Part shown: positions 1 to 8,164 of the stretch, piece by piece | Position numbering within the stretch: the stretch's first letter is position 1 | Layout of the letters: the number at the start of each line of letters is the position of its first letter | DNA from: Sphingopyxis sp. BSN-002 | GTDB lineage: Bacteria; Pseudomonadota; Alphaproteobacteria; Sphingomonadales; Sphingomonadaceae | Reading direction: 5' to 3' | Assembly: GCF_022024275.1 (NCBI RefSeq) | Contig: NZ_CP091804.1 | Span: 2,994,501 to 3,058,500, forward strand | Length of the DNA: 64,000 nt | Program-made: the position numbers and the translations under genes | Notes under the pieces: model-generated | What the model was told of the DNA's origin: nothing | Databases searched by the model: none | Seen by the model: only the letters and a program-made list of their open reading frames with translations

Positions 1-402
1 GCGAAGCTGCGGCAGCGCGAGGCGCGACAGGCGGTGCGGGCCGGCGGCGTGGACCGCGAACAGCTTGTCGACTTCCTCGGGCGTGGTGTCGGCGACCGAC
101 AGCCCGCGGCTGGCGATGCCGGCATTGTTGACGAGGATCGACATGGGGCCGAAATCGGCCTCGACCGCGGCGACCATCGCGGCGCACGCGGCCTCGTCGG
201 CGACCGACGCCTGATAGGCCTTTGCCTTGCGGCCGAGCGCCTCGATCGCGGCGACGGTCTCGGCGGCGGCGTCCTCGCCGCGGGTGTAGTTGACCGCGAC
301 GTCGGCGCCGGCTTCGGCGAGCCCGAGCGCGATGCCGCGGCCGATCCCGCGCGAGGCACCGGTGACGAGCGCGACGCGCCCCGCGAGATTCATATCGGCC
401 AT
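1..402 (-). CDS. SDR family NAD(P)-dependent oxidoreductase, partial
   Basis: Only the first 134 codons are in the window; the gene runs off the left edge. The N-terminus MADMNLAGRVALVTGASRG is a classical short-chain dehydrogenase Rossmann start. The cofactor loop TGASRGIG is at residues 14-21 and NNAG at 92-95. The catalytic Tyr-x-x-x-Lys lies outside the window, so activity cannot be confirmed. I chose the ATG at 402 because GGGAG sits six bases upstream; a second in-frame ATG at 393 lacks such a site. It resembles FabG-like 3-ketoacyl reductases, but the substrate is unknown. It is followed at ten bases (on the upstream side) by a thioredoxin-like gene on the same strand, so the two may be cotranscribed. 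Confidence 0.85.
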   Translation of the reverse strand, partial: MADMNLAGRVALVTGASRGIGRGIALGLAEAGADVAVNYTRGEDAAAETVAAIEALGRKAKAYQASVADEAACAAMVAAVEADFGPMSILVNNAGIASRGLSVADTTPEEVDKLFAVHAAGPHRLSRLALPQLR

Positions 403-412
403 ATCGCTCTCC

Positions 413-907
413 CTAGTTCATCAGTTCGTTATAGATGTCGTCGTCGCTGCGGTTCGCGGCGTTGCGCCATTTGGGCGCCTTCTTGCGATTGAGGACATGG
501 CCGTCGGCATCGAGGATCGCGACGGTCGGGGTGCCCTTGATCCTGAAACCGAAGCGTTTGGGTACTTCCGGGTGACGGCCCCGGCCTTCGATGTGCGGCA
601 TGCCGATATCGGCATAGACGATCGCGTAGCGCGCGCGGACGGGCGCGAAGCGATCGGTGCCGAGCAGGTTCGCGAGCCAGGCGCTGTCGTGGCAGCCGTT
701 CGTCCCCATCACGAGCAGCACGGGTTTGCCCGACGCTTTCGCCGTGGCGAGCGCGGCGTCGATCGCCGCCATCGGGTCGACGGCGGGATCGAAGGCGGTG
801 GTCCTGTAAGGCTCGGCGACGCCCGGCATCGTGCCCGGTTCGGTGGCCGCTACGGGCGCCAGCGGGAGCAGGGCGGTGGCTAGAAGGAGGCCGAGTTTGC
901 GCGTCAT
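413..907 (-). CDS. Secreted thioredoxin-like protein with a C-H-D-S active site
   Basis: The product has 164 residues when started at the ATG at 907, which gives an N-terminal signal peptide (MTRKLGLLLATALLPLAPVA). A longer frame from 943 would bury that signal. The domain is a thioredoxin fold: the beta strand KPVLLVMG leads into Gly-Cys-His-Asp-Ser (Cys72 to Ser75), and the cis-proline loop GTPTVAIL has Pro127. The second active-site cysteine of the usual CxxC is Ser here. A CxxS site can form mixed disulfides but cannot catalyse normal dithiol oxidation, so the protein may act as an isomerase, a glutathionylation partner or a non-redox fold. The start is divergent to the carboxyltransferase gene, with a palindrome between them. 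Confidence 0.8.
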   Translation of the reverse strand: MTRKLGLLLATALLPLAPVAATEPGTMPGVAEPYRTTAFDPAVDPMAAIDAALATAKASGKPVLLVMGTNGCHDSAWLANLLGTDRFAPVRARYAIVYADIGMPHIEGRGRHPEVPKRFGFRIKGTPTVAILDADGHVLNRKKAPKWRNAANRSDDDIYNELMN

Positions 908-928
908 GCGCTGACGATAGGTTTTGCA

Positions 929-948
929 TGACGTTTCCGTCAACGTCA
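929..948. promoter_or_regulatory. Candidate operator, TGACGT-type inverted repeat
   Basis: Seven-base perfect arms TGACGTT and AACGTCA are separated by six bases. The nested sequence TGACGTTTCCGTCA (929-942) is one base off TGACGT-NN-ACGTCA. It lies in the divergent gap between the thioredoxin-like gene and the carboxyltransferase gene, 16 bases before the latter. From memory, MerR-family LiuR regulators of acyl-CoA catabolism bind similar palindromes. A perfect match of the same type occurs at 57197-57210. Confidence 0.45.
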
Positions 949-963
949 GTTAGCTTCCCTTGC

Positions 964-2481
964 ATGAGCTGGGAAAAAGAGATCGACGAACTCGGCCGAC
1001 GCCGTGCGATGGCCGAGAAGATGGGCGGCGAAGAGAAGGTCGCGCGCCAGCACAGCCGCGGCAAGATGGATGCGCGGGCAAGGCTCGCGGGGATCGTCGA
1101 TCCGGGCAGCTTTCGCGAGATCGGCAAGATCGCGGGGCGCGGCACCTATGGGGCCGATGGCGAGCTGGAGGATCTGGCCGCGAGCAATTTCATCTTCGGG
1201 CGCGCGAATATCGACGGGCGGCCGGTGGTCGCCAGCGCCGACGATTTCACCGTGCGCGGAGGTGCGGCCGATGCGGCGCTGCACCGCAAGTTCGTGCAGT
1301 GCGAGGCGATGGCGCATGAATATCGGCTGCCGCTGATCCGCATGATCGACGGCACCGGCGGCGGCGGGTCGGTGAAGACGCTGGAGGATATGGGCTATAC
1401 CTATATTCCGCACGTCCCCGGCTGGGACCAGATCATCGCCAACCTCGACACGGTGCCGGTGGTCGCGCTCGCGCTCGGGCCAACCGCGGGGCTGGGTGCC
1501 GCGCGGGTGGTTGCGAGCCATTACAGCGTGATGGTACGCGGGCTGTCGCAGCTGTTCGCGGCGGGGCCGGCGGTCGCGGCGGCGATCGGCGACACGCTCG
1601 ACCGTGAGGAACTGGGCGGGGTCGATGTCCATACGCGCAACGGCGTCGTCGACGACGAGGTCGGATCGGAGGCCGAGGCGTTCGCGGCGGCGCGGCGGTT
1701 CCTGTCGTACCTGCCGTCGTCGATCCACGACCGGGCGCAGCGCATAGCGTGCAGCGATCCGGTCGACCGGCGCGAGGAGGCTTTGCTGTCGGTCGTGCCG
1801 CGCGAGGCCAAACAGGTCTATTCGATGCGGCGCATCGCGAACGCGGTGTTCGATCAAGGCAGCTTTTTCGAGATGGGTGCGCGTTGGGGGCGGGCGGTGA
1901 TCACCGCCTTTGCGCGGCTTGACGGCTATCCGGTCGCGGTGCTCGCGAGCGATCCGTCGTATCTCGGCGGATCGTGGGACGCGAAGACGAGCGAGAAGGC
2001 CGAGCGTTTCGTGAAGATGGCCGACCAGTTCCGCCTGCCGATCGTCCACCTTGTCGACAACCCCGGCTTCATGATCGGCGGCGAGGCCGAACGGACGGGG
2101 ACGATCCGGTACGGGGTGCAGGCGATGAACGCGATCTACCGCGCGACGGTGCCGCTTGCCTCGGTCGTCGTGCGCCGCGCCTACGGGATCGCGGGGAGCG
2201 CGATGTCGAACGCCGAGCGCTTCCAGTACCGCTTCGCCTGGCCGTCGGGCGACTGGGGCAGCCTGCCGATCGAGGGCGGGGTCGAGGTCGCGTACAAGAG
2301 CGAGCTGGAGGCCGCGGAGGATCCGGCCGCACATCTGGAGGCGATCCGCGAGCGATTGAACCGCGTGCGCTCGCCGTTTCGGACGGCGGAGAAATACGGG
2401 GTCGAGGATATCATCGACCCGCGCGATACGCGGCCCTTGCTGTGCGAGTTTGCCGAACTGGCCTGGCGGGCACTCGCCTGA
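964..2481 (+). CDS. Acyl-CoA carboxylase carboxyltransferase (beta) subunit
   Basis: This 505-residue protein has the two-lobed crotonase-like fold of biotin-dependent carboxyltransferases (propionyl-, methylcrotonyl- or geranyl-CoA carboxylase beta family). The N-lobe carries GTGGGGSVKTLEDMGYT and the C-lobe carries GFMIGGEAERTG and RRAYGIAGSAM, the glycine-rich turns that shape the CoA and carboxybiotin sites. Length fits the family. I prefer the ATG at 964 (MSWEKEIDEL) over the ATG at 928, which would place the start inside the palindrome. No biotin carboxylase/BCCP subunit lies next to it, so its partner must be encoded elsewhere or the enzyme is a decarboxylase-type relative. It overlaps the next gene by one base (TGATG), implying cotranscription. 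Confidence 0.85.
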   Translation: MSWEKEIDELGRRRAMAEKMGGEEKVARQHSRGKMDARARLAGIVDPGSFREIGKIAGRGTYGADGELEDLAASNFIFGRANIDGRPVVASADDFTVRGGAADAALHRKFVQCEAMAHEYRLPLIRMIDGTGGGGSVKTLEDMGYTYIPHVPGWDQIIANLDTVPVVALALGPTAGLGAARVVASHYSVMVRGLSQLFAAGPAVAAAIGDTLDREELGGVDVHTRNGVVDDEVGSEAEAFAAARRFLSYLPSSIHDRAQRIACSDPVDRREEALLSVVPREAKQVYSMRRIANAVFDQGSFFEMGARWGRAVITAFARLDGYPVAVLASDPSYLGGSWDAKTSEKAERFVKMADQFRLPIVHLVDNPGFMIGGEAERTGTIRYGVQAMNAIYRATVPLASVVVRRAYGIAGSAMSNAERFQYRFAWPSGDWGSLPIEGGVEVAYKSELEAAEDPAAHLEAIRERLNRVRSPFRTAEKYGVEDIIDPRDTRPLLCEFAELAWRALA

Positions 2482-3623
2482 TGGCGACCGCATCGGCCGG
2501 ACGCCATCTCGGCATGGACTGGCTGCGCATCGGGGCGTTCGCGCTGCTGATCTTCTATCATGTCGGCATGTATTTCGTGCCGTGGGGCTGGCATGTGAAG
2601 ATCGACCCGACGATCGACTGGGTCGCAATCCCGATGCTGGCGACGAACGGCTGGCGCCTGCCCTTGCTGTTCCTCGTCTCGGGCTATGCGAGCGCGGCGC
2701 TGACCGCCAAGCTCGGCGGAGCGGGGGCGTTTGCGCGGTCGCGGAGCGCGCGGCTGCTGATCCCGCTCGCCTTTGCGATCGTCTTCGTGGTGCCGCCGCA
2801 GCCGTGGATCGAGCTGATGGGGCAGCATGGCTATGCGCATGGCTTCCTCCATTTCTGGGTGCAGGATTATTTCCGCTTCGGCAAGCTCGACGGGATCGTG
2901 CTGCCGACGTGGCAGCATCTGTGGTTCGTCGTCTATCTGTGGGCCTATACGATGCTCGCGGCCTTCCTGCTCGCGGTGGTTCCGGGCGATGCGCGCGCAA
3001 AGATCGCCGACGGTGCGGCACGGCTGCTCGGCGGATGGGGATTGCTGATCGTCCCGATGCTGTGGTGGCTCGCCGTCTATGGCGCCTTTCCGGATCATGA
3101 CGAGACGCATGCGCTGTTCGACGACGGGCCGTCGCATCTTCATTATCTCGCCGCGTTCGGGGTGGGCTGGCTGCTGCGCGTGCGGCCGGTGCTGTTCGGG
3201 GCGGTCGCGCGCTGCTGGACGGTCGCGGTCGTGCTCGCCGTGCTGGCATTCCTGCCCGTCGGATGGGTCGAATGGACCTGGCCGGGCGACACGCGCGCAC
3301 CCGTGTGGGCGGTGACGATGTTCCATGTCGCGCGACAGATACAGGGCTGGGCGACGATCGTCGCGCTCGTCGGGATCGCCGACCGCTGGTGGAACCACGA
3401 CCATCCGAAACGCGCGATGCTCGCCGAGGCGGTCTTTCCCTTCTACATCATTCACCAGACGATCATCGTCGTGGCCGGCTGGTACCTTCTGCAGGCGGGT
3501 GTCGCGGCGCTGCCCTCGTTCGTCATCCTCGTCGCAGTCACCGCACTCGGCTGCTGGCTTTTCTATGCGATCGGGCGCACCATCGGCTGGCTGCGGCCGC
3601 TGATCGGGCTGCAACGAAAATGA
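2481..3623 (+). CDS. Acyltransferase family 3 (OpgC-like) integral membrane protein
   Basis: The 380-residue product is strongly hydrophobic, with about ten membrane segments and the acyltransferase-3 signature near the N-terminus (MDWLRIGAFALLIFYHVGMYF). This family transfers acyl or succinyl groups from the cytoplasm to glycans or lipids at the inner membrane; the histidine in FYHVGM is the usual catalytic candidate. Later segments such as FPFYIIHQTIIV match the conserved last helices. The start codon overlaps the stop of the carboxyltransferase gene, so translation is probably coupled. A six-base-spaced AGGAGG follows its end and serves the next gene. The acceptor substrate cannot be read from the sequence. 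Confidence 0.85.
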   Translation: MATASAGRHLGMDWLRIGAFALLIFYHVGMYFVPWGWHVKIDPTIDWVAIPMLATNGWRLPLLFLVSGYASAALTAKLGGAGAFARSRSARLLIPLAFAIVFVVPPQPWIELMGQHGYAHGFLHFWVQDYFRFGKLDGIVLPTWQHLWFVVYLWAYTMLAAFLLAVVPGDARAKIADGAARLLGGWGLLIVPMLWWLAVYGAFPDHDETHALFDDGPSHLHYLAAFGVGWLLRVRPVLFGAVARCWTVAVVLAVLAFLPVGWVEWTWPGDTRAPVWAVTMFHVARQIQGWATIVALVGIADRWWNHDHPKRAMLAEAVFPFYIIHQTIIVVAGWYLLQAGVAALPSFVILVAVTALGCWLFYAIGRTIGWLRPLIGLQRK

Positions 3624-3633
3624 GGAGGCGGTC

Positions 3634-3831
3634 ATGGGCGCAGTGAAGGGGCTTATGGCGATCGTCGGCGTCGCGGCGATCCTGATGGGCGGCTTGTGGA
3701 TGCTGCAGGGGCTGGACATCGTGCACTGGCCCGCAAGCAGTTTCATGCTCGGCGATGCGGTGTGGACGCGCAACGGCGCGATTCTCGTGGCGGTCGGCGT
3801 CGTCCTGATCTGGTTCGCACGGAAAAAGTAG
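3634..3831 (+). CDS. Small two-helix membrane protein, unknown function
   Basis: The 65-residue product has two predicted transmembrane helices (about residues 5-27 and 46-62) joined by a short polar loop, ending in RKK. An AGGAGG Shine-Dalgarno sequence lies five bases upstream of the ATG, and codon use matches the neighbours, so it is very likely real. The gene follows the acyltransferase gene by ten bases and probably belongs to the same transcript. I do not recognise a named family. Its stop codon lies inside a palindrome that precedes the S41 peptidase gene. Confidence 0.7.
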   Translation: MGAVKGLMAIVGVAAILMGGLWMLQGLDIVHWPASSFMLGDAVWTRNGAILVAVGVVLIWFARKK

Positions 3832-3855
3832 ATCGACTACATTTGTAGTTGATCT
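3830..3855. promoter_or_regulatory. Candidate BlaI/MecI-type operator palindrome
   Basis: Eleven-base arms (AGATCGACTAC and GTAGTTGATCT, one mismatch) flank a four-base centre. The core reads TACATTTGTA, which fits the TACA-NN-TGTA core of BlaI/MecI/CopY repressor sites. There is no run of T after it, so a terminator is less likely. It lies 54 bases before the S41 peptidase start. Confidence 0.4.
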
Positions 3856-3874
3856 GTATTACGTATGTGATACA
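3855..3874. promoter_or_regulatory. Candidate operator TGTATTAC-N4-GTGATACA
   Basis: Eight-base arms with one mismatch flank GTAT. It directly abuts the preceding palindrome and precedes the S41 peptidase gene. The pattern TGTRTTAY-N4-RTRAYACA also fits the perfect palindrome at 54800-54819, which stands before a GIN-domain lipoprotein gene. The shared consensus suggests one repressor for two envelope genes. The regulator is not identified here. Confidence 0.45.
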
Positions 3875-3908
3875 CATTGCCGATCCGGGGTTGGATTGGA
3901 GCTCAACA

Positions 3909-5027
3909 ATGATTCGTTCTTCGCGTCTTTTACCCGGCCTGCTGATCGCGGCCGCGATGGTCGCGGCGCCCCTGATCGCGCCGCCGCCGGCCCTTGCCGC
4001 CGATGAGGCCAGCGGCGATGCCATCGCCGAAAAATATGCCGCGCTGCTCGAGCGCGACTATGTCTATCCCGAGACGGGCAAGCGTTATGCCGCGGCGCTG
4101 CGCGCGGGCATCAAGGCCGGACGCTACCGGACGCTGTCGGGCGAAGCGCTGGGCAGCGCGATCGACGCCGATGTGAATGCCGTCGCGGTCGATGGCCATC
4201 TGCGACTTCGCATTCCCGAGGGCGCGGTATCGGCCCCCGCCGGTCCCGGCTCCGCAGCGCCCGCCCCGCGCCCGGTCAAGCCGCCGGTCGAGCAGGGGGG
4301 CTGGATCGCGCCGGGGATCGCCTTCGTGCGCTTCAACGTCTTCCCGAACGATGCCGCAGTGACCGCCGAGGCGGCGAAGTTCATGGCCGACCATGCCGAC
4401 GCGAAGGCGATCATCTTCGACATCCGCACGCACAATGGTGGCGGGCTGGAACAGATGGACGTCATCTTTCCATGGATCTTCGACAAGCCGACGCGGCTGG
4501 TGACGATGGCGACGCGCGCCTCGGTCGATGCCGAGGGCGGATCGCCGATCGACGGCATCGCCTCGATGCGGATGGTCAAGGGCGACGCCGGGATGGTGAC
4601 GCGCGAGCATTGGGTGACGCCGAATGGCGACAAGCGACTGAAGGGGGCGAAAATCTATGTGCTCACCTCGGGCGCGAGCGCCTCTGCCGCCGAGCATTTT
4701 GCGCTGACCATGAAATCGACCGGGCGCGGCGTGCTGATCGGGGCGCCGACCGCAGGCGCCAATCACTTCGGGCGCGGCGAGGATATCGGGGGCGGATACG
4801 GCGCCTTCATTCCGGTCGGCCGCACTTATGACCCGAAGACCGGCAAGGACTGGGAAGGCGACGGCGTGCAGCCCGACATCGCCGTTGCACCCGCCGACGC
4901 GCTGGTGCGCGCGCTGACCGAACTGGGCGTCGCGCCCGCCGAGGCGAAGACGCTGTCCGACGCGTATATGCCGAAATGGCCGATGGAGCGGCGGAGGCCG
5001 CGCGCGGCGAAACCGTCAGGCGGCTGA
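3909..5027 (+). CDS. Secreted S41-family (C-terminal processing-like) serine peptidase
   Basis: The 372-residue product starts at the ATG at 3909, preceded by GGAG nine bases upstream, and carries a signal peptide ending near PPALAA. An N-terminal helical region is followed by the S41 core: FDIRTHNGGG, then the catalytic serine segment LTSGASASAAEHFA and GRGVLIGAPTAGANHF, which is the expected order for IRBP/TSP-like peptidases. No PDZ domain is evident, so it resembles short S41 relatives rather than CtpA. It probably acts in the periplasm. Two adjacent palindromes lie in its promoter region, pointing to dedicated repression. Its 3' end overlaps the convergent acetyltransferase gene by 12 bases. 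A second S41 gene is at 20342-21664. Confidence 0.85.
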   Translation: MIRSSRLLPGLLIAAAMVAAPLIAPPPALAADEASGDAIAEKYAALLERDYVYPETGKRYAAALRAGIKAGRYRTLSGEALGSAIDADVNAVAVDGHLRLRIPEGAVSAPAGPGSAAPAPRPVKPPVEQGGWIAPGIAFVRFNVFPNDAAVTAEAAKFMADHADAKAIIFDIRTHNGGGLEQMDVIFPWIFDKPTRLVTMATRASVDAEGGSPIDGIASMRMVKGDAGMVTREHWVTPNGDKRLKGAKIYVLTSGASASAAEHFALTMKSTGRGVLIGAPTAGANHFGRGEDIGGGYGAFIPVGRTYDPKTGKDWEGDGVQPDIAVAPADALVRALTELGVAPAEAKTLSDAYMPKWPMERRRPRAAKPSGG

Positions 5028-5501
5028 TCCCGCGAGGGCCGTGAGCGCGTCGCCGTCGACGCGCATCACGGTCCATTCGTCCATCAGCTTCGCGCCGAGG
5101 CTCTGATAGAAGCCGATCGACGGGGTGTTCCAGTCGAGCACCCACCATTCGAGGCGTGCGCAGTCGCGCTCGACGCAGAGTTTGGCGAGATGCGCGAGCA
5201 GTGCCTTGCCGAGCCCCGAGCCGCGCGCTTCAGGGCGGACGAACAGATCTTCGAGGTAGATGCCGGGGCGTCCCTCGAAGGTCGAGAAATTGTGGAAGAA
5301 GAGCGCGAAGCCCTGCGCCGCGCCATCGATCTCTCCGATCACGACCTCGGCATAGGGACGCGGGCCGAAGAGGTTCGCACCAAGCTTCGCCTCGTCGAAG
5401 CGGACTTCGTGCGCGAGCTTTTCATAGTCGGCGAGGTCGCGGATGAACTGCGCGATGAGCGGCAGGTCGGCAGGCGTTGCAGAGCGGATGGTCAGGGTCA
5501 A
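5016..5501 (-). CDS. GNAT family N-acetyltransferase
   Basis: The 161-residue product shows the GNAT core: motif A at DLFVRPEARGSGLGKALLAHLAKL (split here by position rather than written as one site) with the acetyl-CoA loop RGSGLG, followed by WWVLDWNTPSIGFYQSLGA. The overall pattern resembles spermidine/diamine acetyltransferases of the SSAT type (FFHNFSTFEGRPGIYLEDL). The only plausible start is a TTG at 5501, which overlaps the stop codon of the upstream gene (ATTGA), so it is translationally coupled. The substrate is not known; a polyamine is a reasonable guess from the SSAT-like motif. Confidence 0.8.
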   Translation of the reverse strand: MTLTIRSATPADLPLIAQFIRDLADYEKLAHEVRFDEAKLGANLFGPRPYAEVVIGEIDGAAQGFALFFHNFSTFEGRPGIYLEDLFVRPEARGSGLGKALLAHLAKLCVERDCARLEWWVLDWNTPSIGFYQSLGAKLMDEWTVMRVDGDALTALAGSAA

Positions 5502-7315
5502 TCGAGCTGTCCTTCGGGGCGGCGGGGATAGGTTTTTTCGGCCTTGGCTTTTGCGACGATCGACGTCGCGGCAGCCTGCGCCGCGACGTCGAGTCCGGAG
5601 CCGTCGCGCAGCGCGGGATTTATCCCGACGAGTGCTGCTCTCGCCGCTTCGGCCGCTTCGCCGGCGGCTGCGACGGCGGCATTTGTGGCCGGATCCGCAT
5701 CTTCGACGTCGATCGTGTCGAGCGGGGCGTAGACGGTCCACCCCTTGCCCGTGTCTTGCGGATGGCTGCGACGATACCGCGCGTGATAGCAGACGATTTC
5801 GGTGTCGCTGGCGTCGCTTGCAAGCAGGTCGCGCGCCTTGTCGCCGAACCGCGCGCATTCGCGCCTGTAGGCGGCATCGTCGGTCGCGAGCTTTTCGATT
5901 CGCGCGCCTTGCCGCGCCTTTTCGCGATTGCTGCACGCGAGATAGAGCGCGACGTCGGTTTCGTCGTCGCCGACGCCTGCGCATCGCACGTCGAGCGCGG
6001 CGCCATCTTCGAGCAGCTTTTCCACGGCGCGATCGGTGCGGTCGCGGCTTGCCGACTGGCAGGCAAGACTTACCCGGGCGTCGCGATCGGGATAGTCATG
6101 TTCGCCGTCGCCGCCGCACAATATGGCATAGGCATCCTCGTCGGCGGCGAGCATCTGGCCGAGCCGCGATTCGACCAATATGTCATAGCTGACGCAGGCA
6201 AAGCGGAGCGCCCCGTCGCGTTTATTTTCGGGGGTCGCCTCACAGCGCGTGGCGGTGACCTGACCCTGCATCGCCATCGCACGTCCCTCCGCTTCGTCGC
6301 GGTCGCTCTTCGCGAAGTCGCACGCCTGCGCCAGCCCGGCGCTGCGCCGGTCTTCGGGCGTGGCGGCGCACAGCCGGTCGCGTTCGGCCGGATTCTCGCC
6401 GACGCGCATCGCCTCCTCGAAGGCGGCCTCCTCCGCATCGGCGGCCGCCTTGCGCCGGGCGCAGGCGGCCTCGGTCTTTGTCGTGCGCTGGTCGTAGGGG
6501 GGATATTGCACGGCGCCCGAGCATTTGTCGTTTGCCATGCGCCGGTCGAGCAGCCCGACCGGGTAACGGTCGTCGTCGCCGGCGACGATGACGGCACGCA
6601 TCGGTCCTCCGGCAGGTTCGGGCGCGAACATGTCATCGGGGCTGGCGATGCCGGGGATGGGGCCGTCCGCCTCGATCCTGTCGAGCAGCGCGAGCGCCGC
6701 GTCGAACCGGCCGAGTTCGCGCAGCGCGTTGACGACGTAGAAAAGATTCGCGCGCTTCGCCGCCGGGGGTTCGTCCATCGCCTCGACCAGCGCCGCGGCA
6801 TCGGCCGCGAACGCCGCGACGCGGCGCTGGCGCAGGGCGGGATCGGTCGTTGCCCAGCTCGACCGCTGGAGGAGGTGGAAGCGCATCGAAGCCGGCCGGC
6901 CCAGCTGCGTCGCGAGCCAATAGGCCTGCGCGTAGCGATTGTCGGAGGCGAGCGCCCGATACGCCGGATCGGCGATAAGCGCCGGAAGGCGCGCACGCTC
7001 CGCCGCATCATAGTCGCCATAGATCATCCGGTCGCTTGCGTTCGCCTGCATCGCCGCGAAGTCGGGAAGGATGACAAGGCCGTTCTCCGGGCAGCGCGGT
7101 ATCTGCACATCCATCAGCGGATCGCCGAGCCAGCTACCGTCGGGAAGCGTGATCAGCGCGAAAGCCGAATAGCCGACCTCCTGGGTGAATCGCTGGCCGC
7201 CGAGCGGGCAGGTGAAGTCGCGCCTGTCGATCGGTTCGGGCTCGCGCGCGGCGGAAGGCGCAATCGGCGCCGCCGCGATCAGGAGAAGCAGGATCAGGCG
7301 GAAAAGGCGCATCAT
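5498..7315 (-). CDS. Secreted protein with about 42-residue two-cysteine repeats
   Basis: The 605-residue product has a clear signal peptide (first 23 residues) and no domain I recognise. Its N-terminal part has one pair of cysteines (36 and 75). From about residue 310 to 510, five repeat units each contain a pair: 316/332, 358/374, 400/419, 445/461 and 487/509. The first cysteines are spaced 42, 42, 45 and 42 residues apart, and a divergent sixth unit may start at 265/285. Each unit has the form Cys, an acidic stretch, Ala-Cys, then a helix. The pattern suggests disulfide-pinned helical repeats in the periplasm, perhaps Sel1/TPR-like. It is cotranscribed with the acetyltransferase. Confidence 0.75.
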   Translation of the reverse strand: MMRLFRLILLLLIAAAPIAPSAAREPEPIDRRDFTCPLGGQRFTQEVGYSAFALITLPDGSWLGDPLMDVQIPRCPENGLVILPDFAAMQANASDRMIYGDYDAAERARLPALIADPAYRALASDNRYAQAYWLATQLGRPASMRFHLLQRSSWATTDPALRQRRVAAFAADAAALVEAMDEPPAAKRANLFYVVNALRELGRFDAALALLDRIEADGPIPGIASPDDMFAPEPAGGPMRAVIVAGDDDRYPVGLLDRRMANDKCSGAVQYPPYDQRTTKTEAACARRKAAADAEEAAFEEAMRVGENPAERDRLCAATPEDRRSAGLAQACDFAKSDRDEAEGRAMAMQGQVTATRCEATPENKRDGALRFACVSYDILVESRLGQMLAADEDAYAILCGGDGEHDYPDRDARVSLACQSASRDRTDRAVEKLLEDGAALDVRCAGVGDDETDVALYLACSNREKARQGARIEKLATDDAAYRRECARFGDKARDLLASDASDTEIVCYHARYRRSHPQDTGKGWTVYAPLDTIDVEDADPATNAAVAAAGEAAEAARAALVGINPALRDGSGLDVAAQAAATSIVAKAKAEKTYPRRPEGQLD

Positions 7316-7399
7316 TGGCTCGTCCTGTCGTGCGCGGCTGCCGCTGTCAAACGGGCTTTCGCCGGCGGCCGGCCAGCATCGCGATGCGGATCGGAATCC

Positions 7400-8164
7400 T
7401 CAGGCCCCGGTTTGTGCCCCGCGGAAGCGATTGTAGGCGACGAACAGGGCCGCACCCACCGACGAGGCCATCAGACCGACGACGAGCGAGTCGAAGATCA
7501 TCAGCGCCCAGATGATGGCGTCCTGTTCGCCCATCGCCCAATAATGGTTCCTGCTGTGAAGCCATGCGAGCGGTGCGAAGCCCAGCGGTGCGAGCAGCGC
7601 GAGCAACAGGACCCAGGGCCAGCTTTTTGTCACGAGCGTCTTCGCGGGGAGCGCCCGATCGCCGAACAGGCCCGCGAGCATCACGAACAGGAAGGGAAGC
7701 GACAGCAGGGTAAAGACGATCGTGGCGGCCACCGGCGGTTCCTCGCCGAACATTCGAAAGAGCTTGCCGCCCGACCCGACCACCATGAACAGGAGGAAGC
7801 CGACGACCAGCCGCCCCCATGCGATCTGCCGGATGTCGTACCAGCGCCCTCCGTGCGTCCGGCACCACCAGAAGCGCGCCGAGGCGATGAAGGCGAGCGC
7901 GAGGCCGGTGAGCTTCACATAGCCGAAGCCCATGCGCAGCGGGTCGTTGGCGACGGTGCGACCATATTCGAGGCTGTCGAACATGCCGATGTGGATTTCG
8001 GCGATATGCTGGAGGAATTCGGGGATGACCACGAGCGCGACGACGAGCGGGCCGATCCGGAAGAGGTCGATGCTGCGCGCCAGATATTCGCCGACCGCGG
8101 AAAAGAGGGTGCGGAAAACGGCCGCAATGCGCGCCGGCAAGTTTTGCGGGTTTCCGCTCGTCAT
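7400..8164 (-). CDS. Multi-pass membrane protein of unknown function
   Basis: The 254-residue product has about six transmembrane segments, at roughly residues 35-50, 85-100, 118-135, 146-165, 183-200 and 220-245. The ATG at 8164 is preceded by a strong GGGGGAGGAG, three bases away. There are no catalytic motifs that I can name. Paired Arg-Phe-Trp-Trp-Cys-Arg and His-Gly-Gly-Arg-Trp motifs lie between helices. It is 84 bases upstream of the Cys-repeat gene and could share its transcript. Confidence 0.65.
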   Translation of the reverse strand: MTSGNPQNLPARIAAVFRTLFSAVGEYLARSIDLFRIGPLVVALVVIPEFLQHIAEIHIGMFDSLEYGRTVANDPLRMGFGYVKLTGLALAFIASARFWWCRTHGGRWYDIRQIAWGRLVVGFLLFMVVGSGGKLFRMFGEEPPVAATIVFTLLSLPFLFVMLAGLFGDRALPAKTLVTKSWPWVLLLALLAPLGFAPLAWLHSRNHYWAMGEQDAIIWALMIFDSLVVGLMASSVGAALFVAYNRFRGAQTGA

